This document shows positions 1 through 5,212 of a stretch of 5,255 bases of DNA, one piece after another. The notes beneath the pieces are model-generated. The model saw nothing but the letters and a program-made list of their open reading frames with translations, was not told the DNA's origin and searched no databases. The DNA is from an uncultured Eubacteriales bacterium (GTDB lineage Bacteria; Bacillota; Clostridia; Oscillospirales; UMGS1783), in NCBI GenBank assembly GCA_905209135.1, contig CAJLRT010000103.1, positions 1 to 5,255 on the forward strand. Reading direction: 5' to 3'. A program made the position numbers and the translations under genes. Within the stretch, counting starts at the first letter, position 1; each line of letters opens with the position of its first letter.

Positions 1-42
1 CCGAGATCTACACTCTTTCCCTACACGACGCTCTTCCGATCT
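1..42 (+). other. Illumina TruSeq universal (P5/read 1) adapter, artefact
   Basis: These bases match the 3' 42 bases of the Illumina universal adapter, ending in the characteristic GCTCTTCCGATCT. They are synthetic library sequence left on the contig end. Genomic sequence begins at about 43, where the reading frame of spoIIIAC becomes recognisable. The first 16 bases of the full adapter are missing. Confidence 0.98.
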
Positions 43-101
43 TGCTCGTGCAGGAGATCAAGGTCCTGTTCGACACTGTGAAATCCGTGTTTGGGTTGTG
101 A
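43..101 (+). CDS. spoIIIAC: SpoIIIAC, C-terminal fragment (stage III sporulation protein AC), cut by contig edge
   Basis: The frame from 45 to the TGA at 99-101 reads LVQEIKVLFDTVKSVFGL. This fits the end of SpoIIIAC, a small (about 65-68 residue) two-helix membrane protein whose C-terminus has the form of a hydrophobic/charged helix followed by a short tail. It lies directly before spoIIIAD, the universal order in spoIIIA operons, and its stop is only 4 bases before the spoIIIAD start. Only 18 residues survive, so the identification rests mainly on position plus the tail. SpoIIIAC acts in the mother-cell membrane as part of the SpoIIIA-SpoIIQ channel. The 5' part is missing because an adapter interrupts the sequence, so this is not a pseudogene. 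Confidence 0.85.
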
Positions 102-105
102 TGGT

Positions 106-495
106 ATGACGTTTTTACAGATTGCGGGGGTCGGCCTTGTCATCTGCGCCTTTGCGGTCATGCTGCGCTCCTACCGTTCCGAGTACGCCCTGTTCGTCGC
201 CATCGCGGGCGGCGTCGTGTTTCTCGCCGCCGTGGTGACGGGCGTGGACCAGGTGCTCTCCTATGCGCAGGGGCTGCTGGACGGCTACAATATTCCGAGC
301 CAGGCTTTTGTCATTCTCATCAAATCTCTCGGCATCTCCTATATCGCAAAGATCGCGGGGGATATGTGCAACGACTGCGGGGAAACGGCCATCGGTTCCA
401 AAATCGAGCTTGCGGCCAAGGTCGCAATCCTCATCACGGCCATCCCGCTGTTCGACGGACTGCTGTCGACGATCAACCTGTTCGCCGGCGGCTGA
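106..495 (+). CDS. spoIIIAD: SpoIIIAD, stage III sporulation protein AD
   Basis: A 129-residue membrane protein, close to the 133 residues of the Bacillus subtilis protein. Hydrophobic segments lie at about residues 4-20, 29-46 and 103-126. Between them is the family signature: a KSLGISYIAKIAGD stretch at 73-86, then CNDCGETAIGSKIELAAK at 88-105, then a hydrophobic run with a conserved Pro (IPLFDGLL). I chose ATG at 106 because it gives MTFLQIAGVGLV, the usual family N-terminus. The longer TTG start at 91 adds MGCDG, which overlaps spoIIIAC. There is no good Shine-Dalgarno, so expression is probably coupled to termination of spoIIIAC at 101. The role is a membrane component of the SpoIIIA-SpoIIQ complex, known to be needed for late forespore gene expression. 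Cys88 and Cys91 form a CxxC, which may simply be lineage variation. Confidence 0.95.
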   Translation: MTFLQIAGVGLVICAFAVMLRSYRSEYALFVAIAGGVVFLAAVVTGVDQVLSYAQGLLDGYNIPSQAFVILIKSLGISYIAKIAGDMCNDCGETAIGSKIELAAKVAILITAIPLFDGLLSTINLFAGG

Positions 496-500
496 AAGGC

Positions 501-507
501 AGGGAGG
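501..507 (+). promoter_or_regulatory. Ribosome binding site of spoIIIAE (decides a GTG start)
   Basis: AGGGAGG lies 4 bases before GTG at 512 and 16 bases before the in-frame ATG at 524. The short spacing is tight but usable; 16 is too long. This favours the GTG start. The ATG would still give a complete signal peptide, so the choice is not certain. Confidence 0.6.
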
Positions 508-511
508 AAGT

Positions 512-1669
512 GTGAAATACAAGATGAAAAAACGGCTGCTGTGTATTCTTGCGGCGCTGCTGCTGTGCGTTTTTCCGGCGCGGGCGAACGAGCCGGCGGC
601 GGCCGTGCTGCATTCTGATGAAATGTACGCCGAAAAGGCCGAACAGTTCGGGCTGGCGGACCTGTACGACGGCGCGCCGGACGCGGTGCAGGACCAGCTC
701 GACGGAGCGGACCTGACTTCGGAGGGCGTGCAGAACCTTTTGAGCTGGGAGAAGGTCGTCAACTTTCTGACCGACAATCTCGTCGATGCGCTCAAGGACA
801 ATGTGGGCATGATCTTCAGCCTGTTCGCCCTGCTGATCGTCATGGCCATATATGAAATCCTGCGCGACTCGTTCAACGAACGGGGGAGCAGCCGCCTGCT
901 CGACTTCGCCTGCGCGGGCGCGGCGGCGCTGATCGTGTGCCAGCCCTTCTACACCCGCGTCAGCGAGCTGACGGCGGCCGCGGCGCAGATGTCGGACTAT
1001 ATGGAGATTTCGGTGCCCGTGCTCACTTCTCTGCTCGCCGCGTCGGGAAACGTGACGAGCGCGACGGTGCTGCACCTGTTCCTGTACAACGCAACGGTCT
1101 ATGCGGGCGGACTGTTTTCCAGCTTTCTGCTGCCCCTTGCGGGCACGTACATATGCCTGGGCATCGCGTCCGCCGTGACGGAAAACGAGGGGCTGAAGAC
1201 GATGACGCTTGGCCTGCGCACTTTCGTAAACCGCTGCATTCTGATTCTCACCGTCGCCTTTACCGGGCTGCTTTCGCTGCAGACGGCCATCACCGGCGCG
1301 GGGGATTCGCTCTCCCGCCGCGCGCTGAAAATGGCGGTGGGTTCCTTTCTGCCGGTGACGGGAGGCGTCATGTCCGACTCGGTCGACACGCTTTTGAGCA
1401 GCCTGAACATCATCAAATCGGTCGCCGGCGTATTCAGCATTGTCGTCGTGTTTTACCTGATCGTCGTGCCCGTCCTCAAAATGGCGGTCAATTTCATCTC
1501 CTTAAAGCTCGCCTGCTTTGCGGGGGATATTCTGGGCTCCGGCCGGGTGCGGTCCATGCTGTCCATTATCGCGGACGGCTACAGCCTGCTCATCGCCATC
1601 GCGTGCGGGCTTATGGCGATGTTTATCGTGTGCATTGCAATTCTTCTGAAAGCGGGTGGTTCCGGATGA
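512..1669 (+). CDS. spoIIIAE: SpoIIIAE, stage III sporulation protein AE
   Basis: A 385-residue polytopic membrane protein (about 399 in B. subtilis). The N-terminus is a classic signal peptide: MKKR, then a Leu/Ala-rich core, then PARA at about 22-25, with likely cleavage before Asn26. An acidic extracytoplasmic region follows at about 26-97. After it come several hydrophobic segments, starting at about 98-117, 131-146 and 185-222, and continuing to the C-terminus. The stretch at about 160-180 (MSDYMEISVPVLTSLLAASG) is the recognisable SpoIIIAE core, with its VP.L...LAASG pattern. It is the largest membrane subunit of the SpoIIIA complex in the mother-cell membrane facing the forespore; its exact channel role is unresolved in the literature. 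It starts 16 bases after spoIIIAD, and its stop TGA (1667-1669) overlaps the spoIIIAF ATG by four bases. An ATG at 524 would shorten it by four residues. Confidence 0.95.
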   Translation: MKYKMKKRLLCILAALLLCVFPARANEPAAAVLHSDEMYAEKAEQFGLADLYDGAPDAVQDQLDGADLTSEGVQNLLSWEKVVNFLTDNLVDALKDNVGMIFSLFALLIVMAIYEILRDSFNERGSSRLLDFACAGAAALIVCQPFYTRVSELTAAAAQMSDYMEISVPVLTSLLAASGNVTSATVLHLFLYNATVYAGGLFSSFLLPLAGTYICLGIASAVTENEGLKTMTLGLRTFVNRCILILTVAFTGLLSLQTAITGAGDSLSRRALKMAVGSFLPVTGGVMSDSVDTLLSSLNIIKSVAGVFSIVVVFYLIVVPVLKMAVNFISLKLACFAGDILGSGRVRSMLSIIADGYSLLIAIACGLMAMFIVCIAILLKAGGSG

Positions 1670-2130
1670 CGTTTTTCAGCGAATACGTCCGTGTCGTCAT
1701 CGGCGCGGCGGTCATCTGCGGCATGGTCACGCTGCTCGTGCCCAAGGGCCATTATGAAAAGGCCTTCCGGCTGATTACGGGCGTGTTTCTGCTCTTCTGT
1801 ATGGTGACGCCCGTGTCAAAGGGCCTCGGCAGCCTGCGGGATTTCGACTTTTCCGTAAGCTTTGCGGATGTGCCCGAGCTGGAGGACGGGGCGTGGGGAC
1901 AGTCGGCCATGGTGATGGAACAGCAGCTCAAGGAGCAGATCAACGCCTGCGTGCGCACGATCACCGGCGAGGACGCGCTCGGGATCGAGGGTACGGTCTC
2001 GTTTATGAACGAGCAGTTTTCCGTCGGCGAGGTGACTATCACCGTCAGCCCCGAACACGCGGGAAAATTCACTGCCATACGCGACTATGTAAAAAAAGAG
2101 ACGGGTATTGAACCCGAAGTTATATCGTAG
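1666..2130 (+). CDS. spoIIIAF: SpoIIIAF, stage III sporulation protein AF
   Basis: A 154-residue protein starting in an ATGA overlap with spoIIIAE, with GGGTGG at 1653-1658 seven bases upstream. Two membrane helices are visible, at about residues 8-26 and 33-50, separated by a short basic turn (PKGHYEKAFR), the hallmark N-terminus of the family. A soluble region follows with a helical part (about 80-105) and a C-terminal mixed alpha/beta part (about 108-154) ending KKETGIEPEVIS. In studied homologues this is a ring-building-like domain. The protein is shorter than B. subtilis SpoIIIAF (about 206 residues), mostly in the linker between helices and C-terminal domain. The overlap implies translational coupling to spoIIIAE. 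Function is as a subunit of the SpoIIIA-SpoIIQ channel. The identification rests on position, the two-helix N-terminus and the C-terminal pattern. Confidence 0.9.
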   Translation: MTFFSEYVRVVIGAAVICGMVTLLVPKGHYEKAFRLITGVFLLFCMVTPVSKGLGSLRDFDFSVSFADVPELEDGAWGQSAMVMEQQLKEQINACVRTITGEDALGIEGTVSFMNEQFSVGEVTITVSPEHAGKFTAIRDYVKKETGIEPEVIS

Positions 2131-2134
2131 GGAC

Positions 2135-2140
2135 GAGGTG
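2135..2140 (+). promoter_or_regulatory. Ribosome binding site of spoIIIAG
   Basis: GAGGTG sits 6 bases before ATG at 2147. It fixes the start there and excludes the longer in-frame start at 2108, which would overlap the end of spoIIIAF and add 13 residues (MNPKLYRRDEVNI) of non-family sequence. Confidence 0.8.
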
Positions 2141-2146
2141 AATATA

Positions 2147-2719
2147 ATGAAAAACGGAAAGGCACAGACAGGCGGCGCCCTTGCTGGGTTTTTTAAAAAG
2201 AACAACATCGTGCTGCTGCTGGCCTGCGGCGGCGTCCTGCTGGTCCTGTTCGCCTCAACGCTGTTCGGCGGCTCCGGAGAGGAGCGGCAGCCGGAAACTT
2301 CGGCGTCGGAGACGCTCACGAACGCGCAGTTCGTGGAGCAGACGGAGCAGAAACTGCAAAATATACTGAATGGTATTTCGGGGGTGGAGCGCTGTGAGGT
2401 TATGATCACGCTGGAATCCGGAATCGAATACAGATACGCGACCGACGAGTCGGACAGCACCAGGCAAAACGGCAATACAGCCGGCGACTCGGTCAAATCG
2501 GAGTCAAGCAGGGACACGGAAACCAAGATTGCGCGGGTCAACGATAAGACGACTGGAGAGAGAGCGCTGATCGTCACCGAGGTGTATCCGGATATAAACG
2601 GGGTGGCGGTCATCTGCGAGGGGAGCAATACGTCCACGGTAAAACTGTCGATCATTGAGACAGTGTCCACGGTCCTGGGAATCAAAACAAGCCAAGTATG
2701 CGTCATTATGAAAGGATAG
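2147..2719 (+). CDS. spoIIIAG: SpoIIIAG, stage III sporulation protein AG, ring-forming channel subunit
   Basis: A 190-residue single-pass protein (about 229 in B. subtilis). A basic cytoplasmic start (FFKKNN at 15-20) leads into one membrane helix at about 21-40. A low-complexity acidic linker follows, then the ring-building domain. The domain's first half is visible as LQNILNGISGVERCEVMITLESGIEYRYA at 70-98. A Ser/Asp/Thr-rich insertion follows at about 99-127, and the second half is ERALIVTEVYPDINGVAVICEG at 138-159, then a helix and LGIKTSQVCVIMKG to the end. In B. subtilis, cryo-EM showed this domain forms a large 30-fold ring with the insertion forming an upright beta-barrel; the insertion here fits that role by position. 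It is preceded by spoIIIAF (16-base gap) and followed by spoIIIAH (8-base gap). Confidence 0.96.
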   Translation: MKNGKAQTGGALAGFFKKNNIVLLLACGGVLLVLFASTLFGGSGEERQPETSASETLTNAQFVEQTEQKLQNILNGISGVERCEVMITLESGIEYRYATDESDSTRQNGNTAGDSVKSESSRDTETKIARVNDKTTGERALIVTEVYPDINGVAVICEGSNTSTVKLSIIETVSTVLGIKTSQVCVIMKG

Positions 2720-2722
2720 GTG
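2718..2722 (+). promoter_or_regulatory. Ribosome binding site of spoIIIAH, overlapping the spoIIIAG stop
   Basis: AGGTG overlaps the last two bases of the spoIIIAG TAG stop and lies 5 bases before ATG at 2728. It supports that start over the longer in-frame one at 2698, which would add ten residues from inside spoIIIAG. Confidence 0.65.
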
Positions 2723-2727
2723 TAACA

Positions 2728-3264
2728 ATGAAAGCGTTCAAGAAACAAATCATGCTCATAGCGGTCTGCGCCGTAATCTGCGTCTCGGTCTTTGTGAGCT
2801 GGAAGCTCAATCAGCCGGACAACGCCGACGATGCGATGGATAAACTCACGTCCGCGCAGCAGGGCGAGGATGACGGCAGCAAGGTGCTCGGTGAAGCCGA
2901 GTTTGTCAACAGCACGAGCGAATACTTCAGCAGCGCGCGCCTCAACCGCCAGGAGACCCGCGACGAGGCGGTCCGCATTCTCAACGAGATCATCGCCAAT
3001 GAGAGCTCGACGGAGGAGGACCGCGCCGTGGCGCAGGAGAAACTGCTCGCGCTGTCGGACGCGGCGGACGCCGAGGGCCGGATTGAAAACCTCGTCAAGG
3101 CCAAGGGCTTTTCCGAGTGCGTCGCCATGATCGGCGACGAGTCGGTCAACGTCGTCGTGCAGTCGGAGGGCCTGGGCGCGGCCGACGTCATCGCCATCAA
3201 GGACATCGCCGTGGCGGAAACCGAGCAGACGGCCGAGAACGTCAAGATTATAGAGAGCAAATAG
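2728..3264 (+). CDS. spoIIIAH: SpoIIIAH, stage III sporulation protein AH, SpoIIQ-binding ring subunit
   Basis: A 178-residue single-pass protein (about 218 in B. subtilis). The N-terminus MKAFKKQ leads into a membrane helix at about 8-24, followed by the conserved WKLNQPD. A variable acidic linker runs to about 55. The extracellular YscJ/FliF-like ring-building domain then begins with FVNSTSEYFSSARLNRQETRDEA (59-81). It continues with NEIIANESSTEE (86-97), IENLVKAKGFSECVAMIGDESVNVVV (119-144) and IKDIAV...ENVKIIESK at the end, all family hallmarks. In studied species the domain binds forespore SpoIIQ across the intermembrane space to build the channel and hold the forespore in engulfment. 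It is the last gene of the operon here; the terminator at 3366-3404 follows. The linker is shorter than in B. subtilis. Confidence 0.97.
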   Translation: MKAFKKQIMLIAVCAVICVSVFVSWKLNQPDNADDAMDKLTSAQQGEDDGSKVLGEAEFVNSTSEYFSSARLNRQETRDEAVRILNEIIANESSTEEDRAVAQEKLLALSDAADAEGRIENLVKAKGFSECVAMIGDESVNVVVQSEGLGAADVIAIKDIAVAETEQTAENVKIIESK

Positions 3265-3319
3265 CCGGACGCGCACATGCGGGGCCCCCGGCGGGATTTA
3301 CGGAGATTGTGATAGATAG

Positions 3320-3360
3320 CGCAGGGCAGGAAGCTCCCGACAAGAGCTTCCTGCCCTGCG
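3320..3360. repeat. Perfect 17-bp inverted repeat (hairpin) downstream of spoIIIAH
   Basis: Arms at 3320-3336 and 3344-3360 are exact reverse complements around a 7-base loop (CCGACAA). Neither strand has a T tract after it, so it is not a standard intrinsic terminator. It could protect the 3' end of the spoIIIA message, act with the next hairpin, or be a dispersed palindromic element. Confidence 0.85.
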
Positions 3361-3365
3361 AATAT

Positions 3366-3404
3366 AACGGGGCGGAGCCGGTTTGCGGCTCCGCCCCGTT
3401 TTTT
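3366..3404 (+). terminator. Intrinsic terminator of the spoIIIA operon, possibly bidirectional
   Basis: A 13-bp GC-rich stem (3368-3380 with 3386-3398) extends by two A-T pairs to 3366 and 3400. It closes on a 5-base loop (GTTTG), and a run of six Ts at 3399-3404 follows. This is a textbook factor-independent terminator for the + strand, 102 bases after the spoIIIAH stop. Read on the - strand the stem is the same but is followed by a weaker TTATATT, so it may also stop the convergent surface-protein transcript, whose stop codon is 64 bases away. Confidence 0.93.
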
Positions 3405-3467
3405 ACGGAAACACCGGCGCATACTGCCTTGTTGCAGGCCGAAGCGCCTGTCGGCCGCGGCCGGCGT

Positions 3468-5210
3468 TTACGCCCGCCTGCGTCTGGCCGCCATGAGCGC
3501 CGCCGCGCCCGCCGCGCTGCACAGCGCCGCGATAACCGCGGCCGCGAGCGGCACGTCGCCCGTCGGCGGGTTCGGGCTCAGCTCAAAGACGAGGGCGTTG
3601 TTCAGGTGCGCCCAGTTTCCGGGCCCGCCGCAGGTCGCGGCGCCCGTGGTGAGGTTAAAGCGGTTGGCTGACTCTGCGCCGGTGTAATGGGAGCCGACGC
3701 TTGCGCTCAGCGCGATTTGGTCGCTCAGGATATTTGTCTGCACCATCGGCAGCTTCACTTCGTACGTGTAGGTCTTGGCGCTGGAATCGTAGCGGATTTC
3801 ATAGTTCGCGCCCGGCAGTTCCCACATATCAATTCCCTGCGTAAAGGCGTACGAGTCCTTCTGCCCGTTTACCAGGCCGAGCATAAAGCCGGTGTACTGC
3901 TCGTAGGTCTGGCCCTGGTAAAAGATGCGCTCCACCGTCGTGTTCTCGTTGTAATCGGATACGCTGAAGTTGAAGTGCGCCGCCTTGTACAGCATGGTCT
4001 TGTCCGTACAGGTGCCGTCGTAGTTGCACTCGTCGATCACCGCGCCGACGTAGAGGTATTCGTGGTCGGAGGTCAGGTAGAGCTTGACGGTCTGCGTCGG
4101 GGAGACGGCCGCGGGGTCGAACTCCCAGTAGTTGCCCCAGGTCTGCTGGCAGTGCTCCGGCGCGGTCACGACGACCGGCTCGCCCCACTCCGTGTCGCTG
4201 ATATAGCCGTCCAGGATGATTACGTTCTCCCGCGGCGGCGCGACGCTCCGCACATAGGGGTTTACGACTTTCGGCGTACTGCCGAGAGTCACCTTGAACG
4301 CGTTGTGCAGGTGCTGGAAATTGTCCGGCCCGCCGCTGAATGCAAAGCCGGTGGTGAGGTTGTAGCGGTTTGCGCCCGCGCCGCCGGTATAGTGCTGCCC
4401 GGCCGAGACGCTGACGGCAATGTCCTTGTTTGTGTTGAATTGAATATTTGTCCGCTCAAAGGGGAGTTTCACCTCATAGGTGTAGGTGCCCGCCTGCGCG
4501 TCGAACGCGACGGCGTAGTGGTCCGCGGGCAGGTCCCAGGCGTCCATCCCCTGCGTGGAGCAGACGGCCGTCTTTGTCCCGTTGACAAGCCCGATCATGA
4601 AGCTTGTGTACTGCTCATAGTTCTGGCCGTTGTATTCGACGCGCTGTACAGTCGTGCTCTCGCTGTACTGCGAGACGGAGAACCCGAAGTGCGCCGCCTT
4701 CCAGAGCTGGCCCGGGTCGGTGCAGGACGTGTCCAGCGCGCACTTGTCGAGTACAAAGGCGAGGTAGAGGTTGTCCGTGTCGTTGGTAATATACAGCTTT
4801 GCGCTCTGCGCGGGATCAACTGCGTCGGAGTCGAACGCCCAGTAGTTGCCCCAGGTCTGCTGGCAGTGTCCGGGCGAGGTCGCGATCACCGGCGCGCCCC
4901 ATTCCGCGGCGGAGACCGTGCCGTCCAGCACAATGGATGCGGGCGCGGCGGAGGCCGTGTAAGCGCCGTTGTCCCGGAGCGCGTCGTTGAGCGTCACCCG
5001 CAGCGCGTTGCCCTGGTGCGCAAAGTTCGCCGGCCCGCCGCAGTTTGCGAAACCGGTGGTGAGGTTGTAGCGGTTCGTGCCCGCGCCGCCGGTGTAGTGC
5101 TGTCCGGCCGAGACGCTCAGCGCAATGTCCCTGGACTCGGCGAGGTCTATATTCGTTCTGCCGTATGGAATTTTGACCTCATAGGTATAGGTGCCGGCCT
5201 GCGCGTCAAA
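3468..5210 (-). CDS. Repetitive cell-wall-anchored surface protein, CBM9-like repeats, 5' end missing
   Basis: An open frame of 580 residues to the TAA at 3468-3470, running into the adapter at its 5' side, so the true start and signal peptide lie off the contig. A GTG at 4997 is only an internal codon: the upstream codons continue the same repeat. The protein has one partial and two full repeats of about 215 residues spaced 235-238 apart (about 1-74, 93-309 and 331-545). Each full unit opens with LDG...EWG, then CQQTWGNYW.FD, KLY.T.....LY, a CX5C, KAAHF.FSVS.Y.E.TTV.R, QYT.FM.GLVNG, TYTYEVKLP..TNI and HYTG...NR.NLTTG. The LDG..s..EW opening and later K-L-Y/L-Y strands resemble the family 9 carbohydrate-binding (CBM9-like) beta-sandwich; that is inference and the ligand is unknown. 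The C-terminus is a sorting signal (NPPTGD, hydrophobic helix, RRRR). It converges on spoIIIAH and has no evident link to sporulation. Confidence 0.88.
   Translation of the reverse strand, partial: FDAQAGTYTYEVKIPYGRTNIDLAESRDIALSVSAGQHYTGGAGTNRYNLTTGFANCGGPANFAHQGNALRVTLNDALRDNGAYTASAAPASIVLDGTVSAAEWGAPVIATSPGHCQQTWGNYWAFDSDAVDPAQSAKLYITNDTDNLYLAFVLDKCALDTSCTDPGQLWKAAHFGFSVSQYSESTTVQRVEYNGQNYEQYTSFMIGLVNGTKTAVCSTQGMDAWDLPADHYAVAFDAQAGTYTYEVKLPFERTNIQFNTNKDIAVSVSAGQHYTGGAGANRYNLTTGFAFSGGPDNFQHLHNAFKVTLGSTPKVVNPYVRSVAPPRENVIILDGYISDTEWGEPVVVTAPEHCQQTWGNYWEFDPAAVSPTQTVKLYLTSDHEYLYVGAVIDECNYDGTCTDKTMLYKAAHFNFSVSDYNENTTVERIFYQGQTYEQYTGFMLGLVNGQKDSYAFTQGIDMWELPGANYEIRYDSSAKTYTYEVKLPMVQTNILSDQIALSASVGSHYTGAESANRFNLTTGAATCGGPGNWAHLNNALVFELSPNPPTGDVPLAAAVIAALCSAAGAAALMAARRRRA
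3471..3572 (-). other. C-terminal cell-wall sorting signal, NPPTGD type
   Basis: Residues 547-580: NPPTGD, then a hydrophobic Ala/Val/Leu helix (about 553-575), then RRRR and a final Ala. This tripartite layout is that of sortase substrates. The motif departs from LPxTG (Asn for Leu); NPxTG(D) variants are common in clostridial surface proteins. It predicts covalent attachment to peptidoglycan by a sortase not encoded in this window. Confidence 0.85.
3576..4220 (-). repeat. Surface-protein repeat unit 3, complete
   Basis: Residues 331-545, from IILDGYISDTEWG to FELS. It keeps Cys354, the Cys395/Cys401 CX5C pair and Cys527. It has a slightly shorter strand before HYTG (NILSDQIALSASVGSHYTG) and leads directly into the sorting signal. 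The linker between units 2 and 3 is about 21 residues and Pro/Val-rich (STPKVVNPYVRSVAPPRE). Confidence 0.93.
4284..4934 (-). repeat. Surface-protein repeat unit 2, complete
   Basis: Residues 93-309, from IVLDGTVSAAEWG to FKVTL. It contains Cys116 (CQQTWGNYW), Cys157 and Cys163 (CX5C) and an extra Cys217. The position that is Cys in units 1 and 3 (NCGGP, TCGGP) is Ser here (FSGGP). An exact 31-base DNA match is shared with unit 3. Confidence 0.93.
4989..5210 (-). repeat. Surface-protein repeat unit 1, C-terminal third only
   Basis: Residues 1-74 of the fragment (FDAQAGTYTYEVK to RVTL) align without gaps to residues 236-309 of the next unit, sharing TYTYEVK, RTNI, SVSAGQHYTGGAG, NRYNLTTGFA and GGP. 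The rest of the unit lies beyond the adapter junction, so the full protein has at least three units. Confidence 0.93.
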
Positions 5211-5212
5211 GG

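Noticed and set aside
937..1665. A long + strand frame reading through spoIIIAE in another phase and joining the spoIIIAF frame
   Set aside because: The part before 1666 is Arg/His-rich shadow of spoIIIAE. Only the part from ATG 1666 is a gene, so this is not a fusion.
1816..3276. A 486-codon open frame on the - strand across spoIIIAF, AG and AH
   Set aside because: It is antisense to three clearly identified genes and its translation has no recognisable domain. Long antisense frames are expected in GC-rich coding DNA.
3297..3409. An 8-bp direct repeat (TTTACGGA at 3297-3304 and 3402-3409) flanking the two hairpins, like a target-site duplication
   Set aside because: There are no terminal inverted repeats inside it, and an 8-bp match within about 200 bases is unremarkable. 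The second copy also overlaps the terminator T tract.
3452..3463. A 12-bp palindrome (CGGCCGCGGCCG) just after the surface-protein stop
   Set aside because: It is a pure G/C palindrome in GC-rich DNA with no T tract or spacing suggesting an operator; chance is a sufficient explanation.
4284..5210. GTG at 4997 as the true start of the surface-protein gene
   Set aside because: Another 71 codons upstream keep the same frame and match the preceding repeat unit residue for residue. The start lies beyond the adapter.
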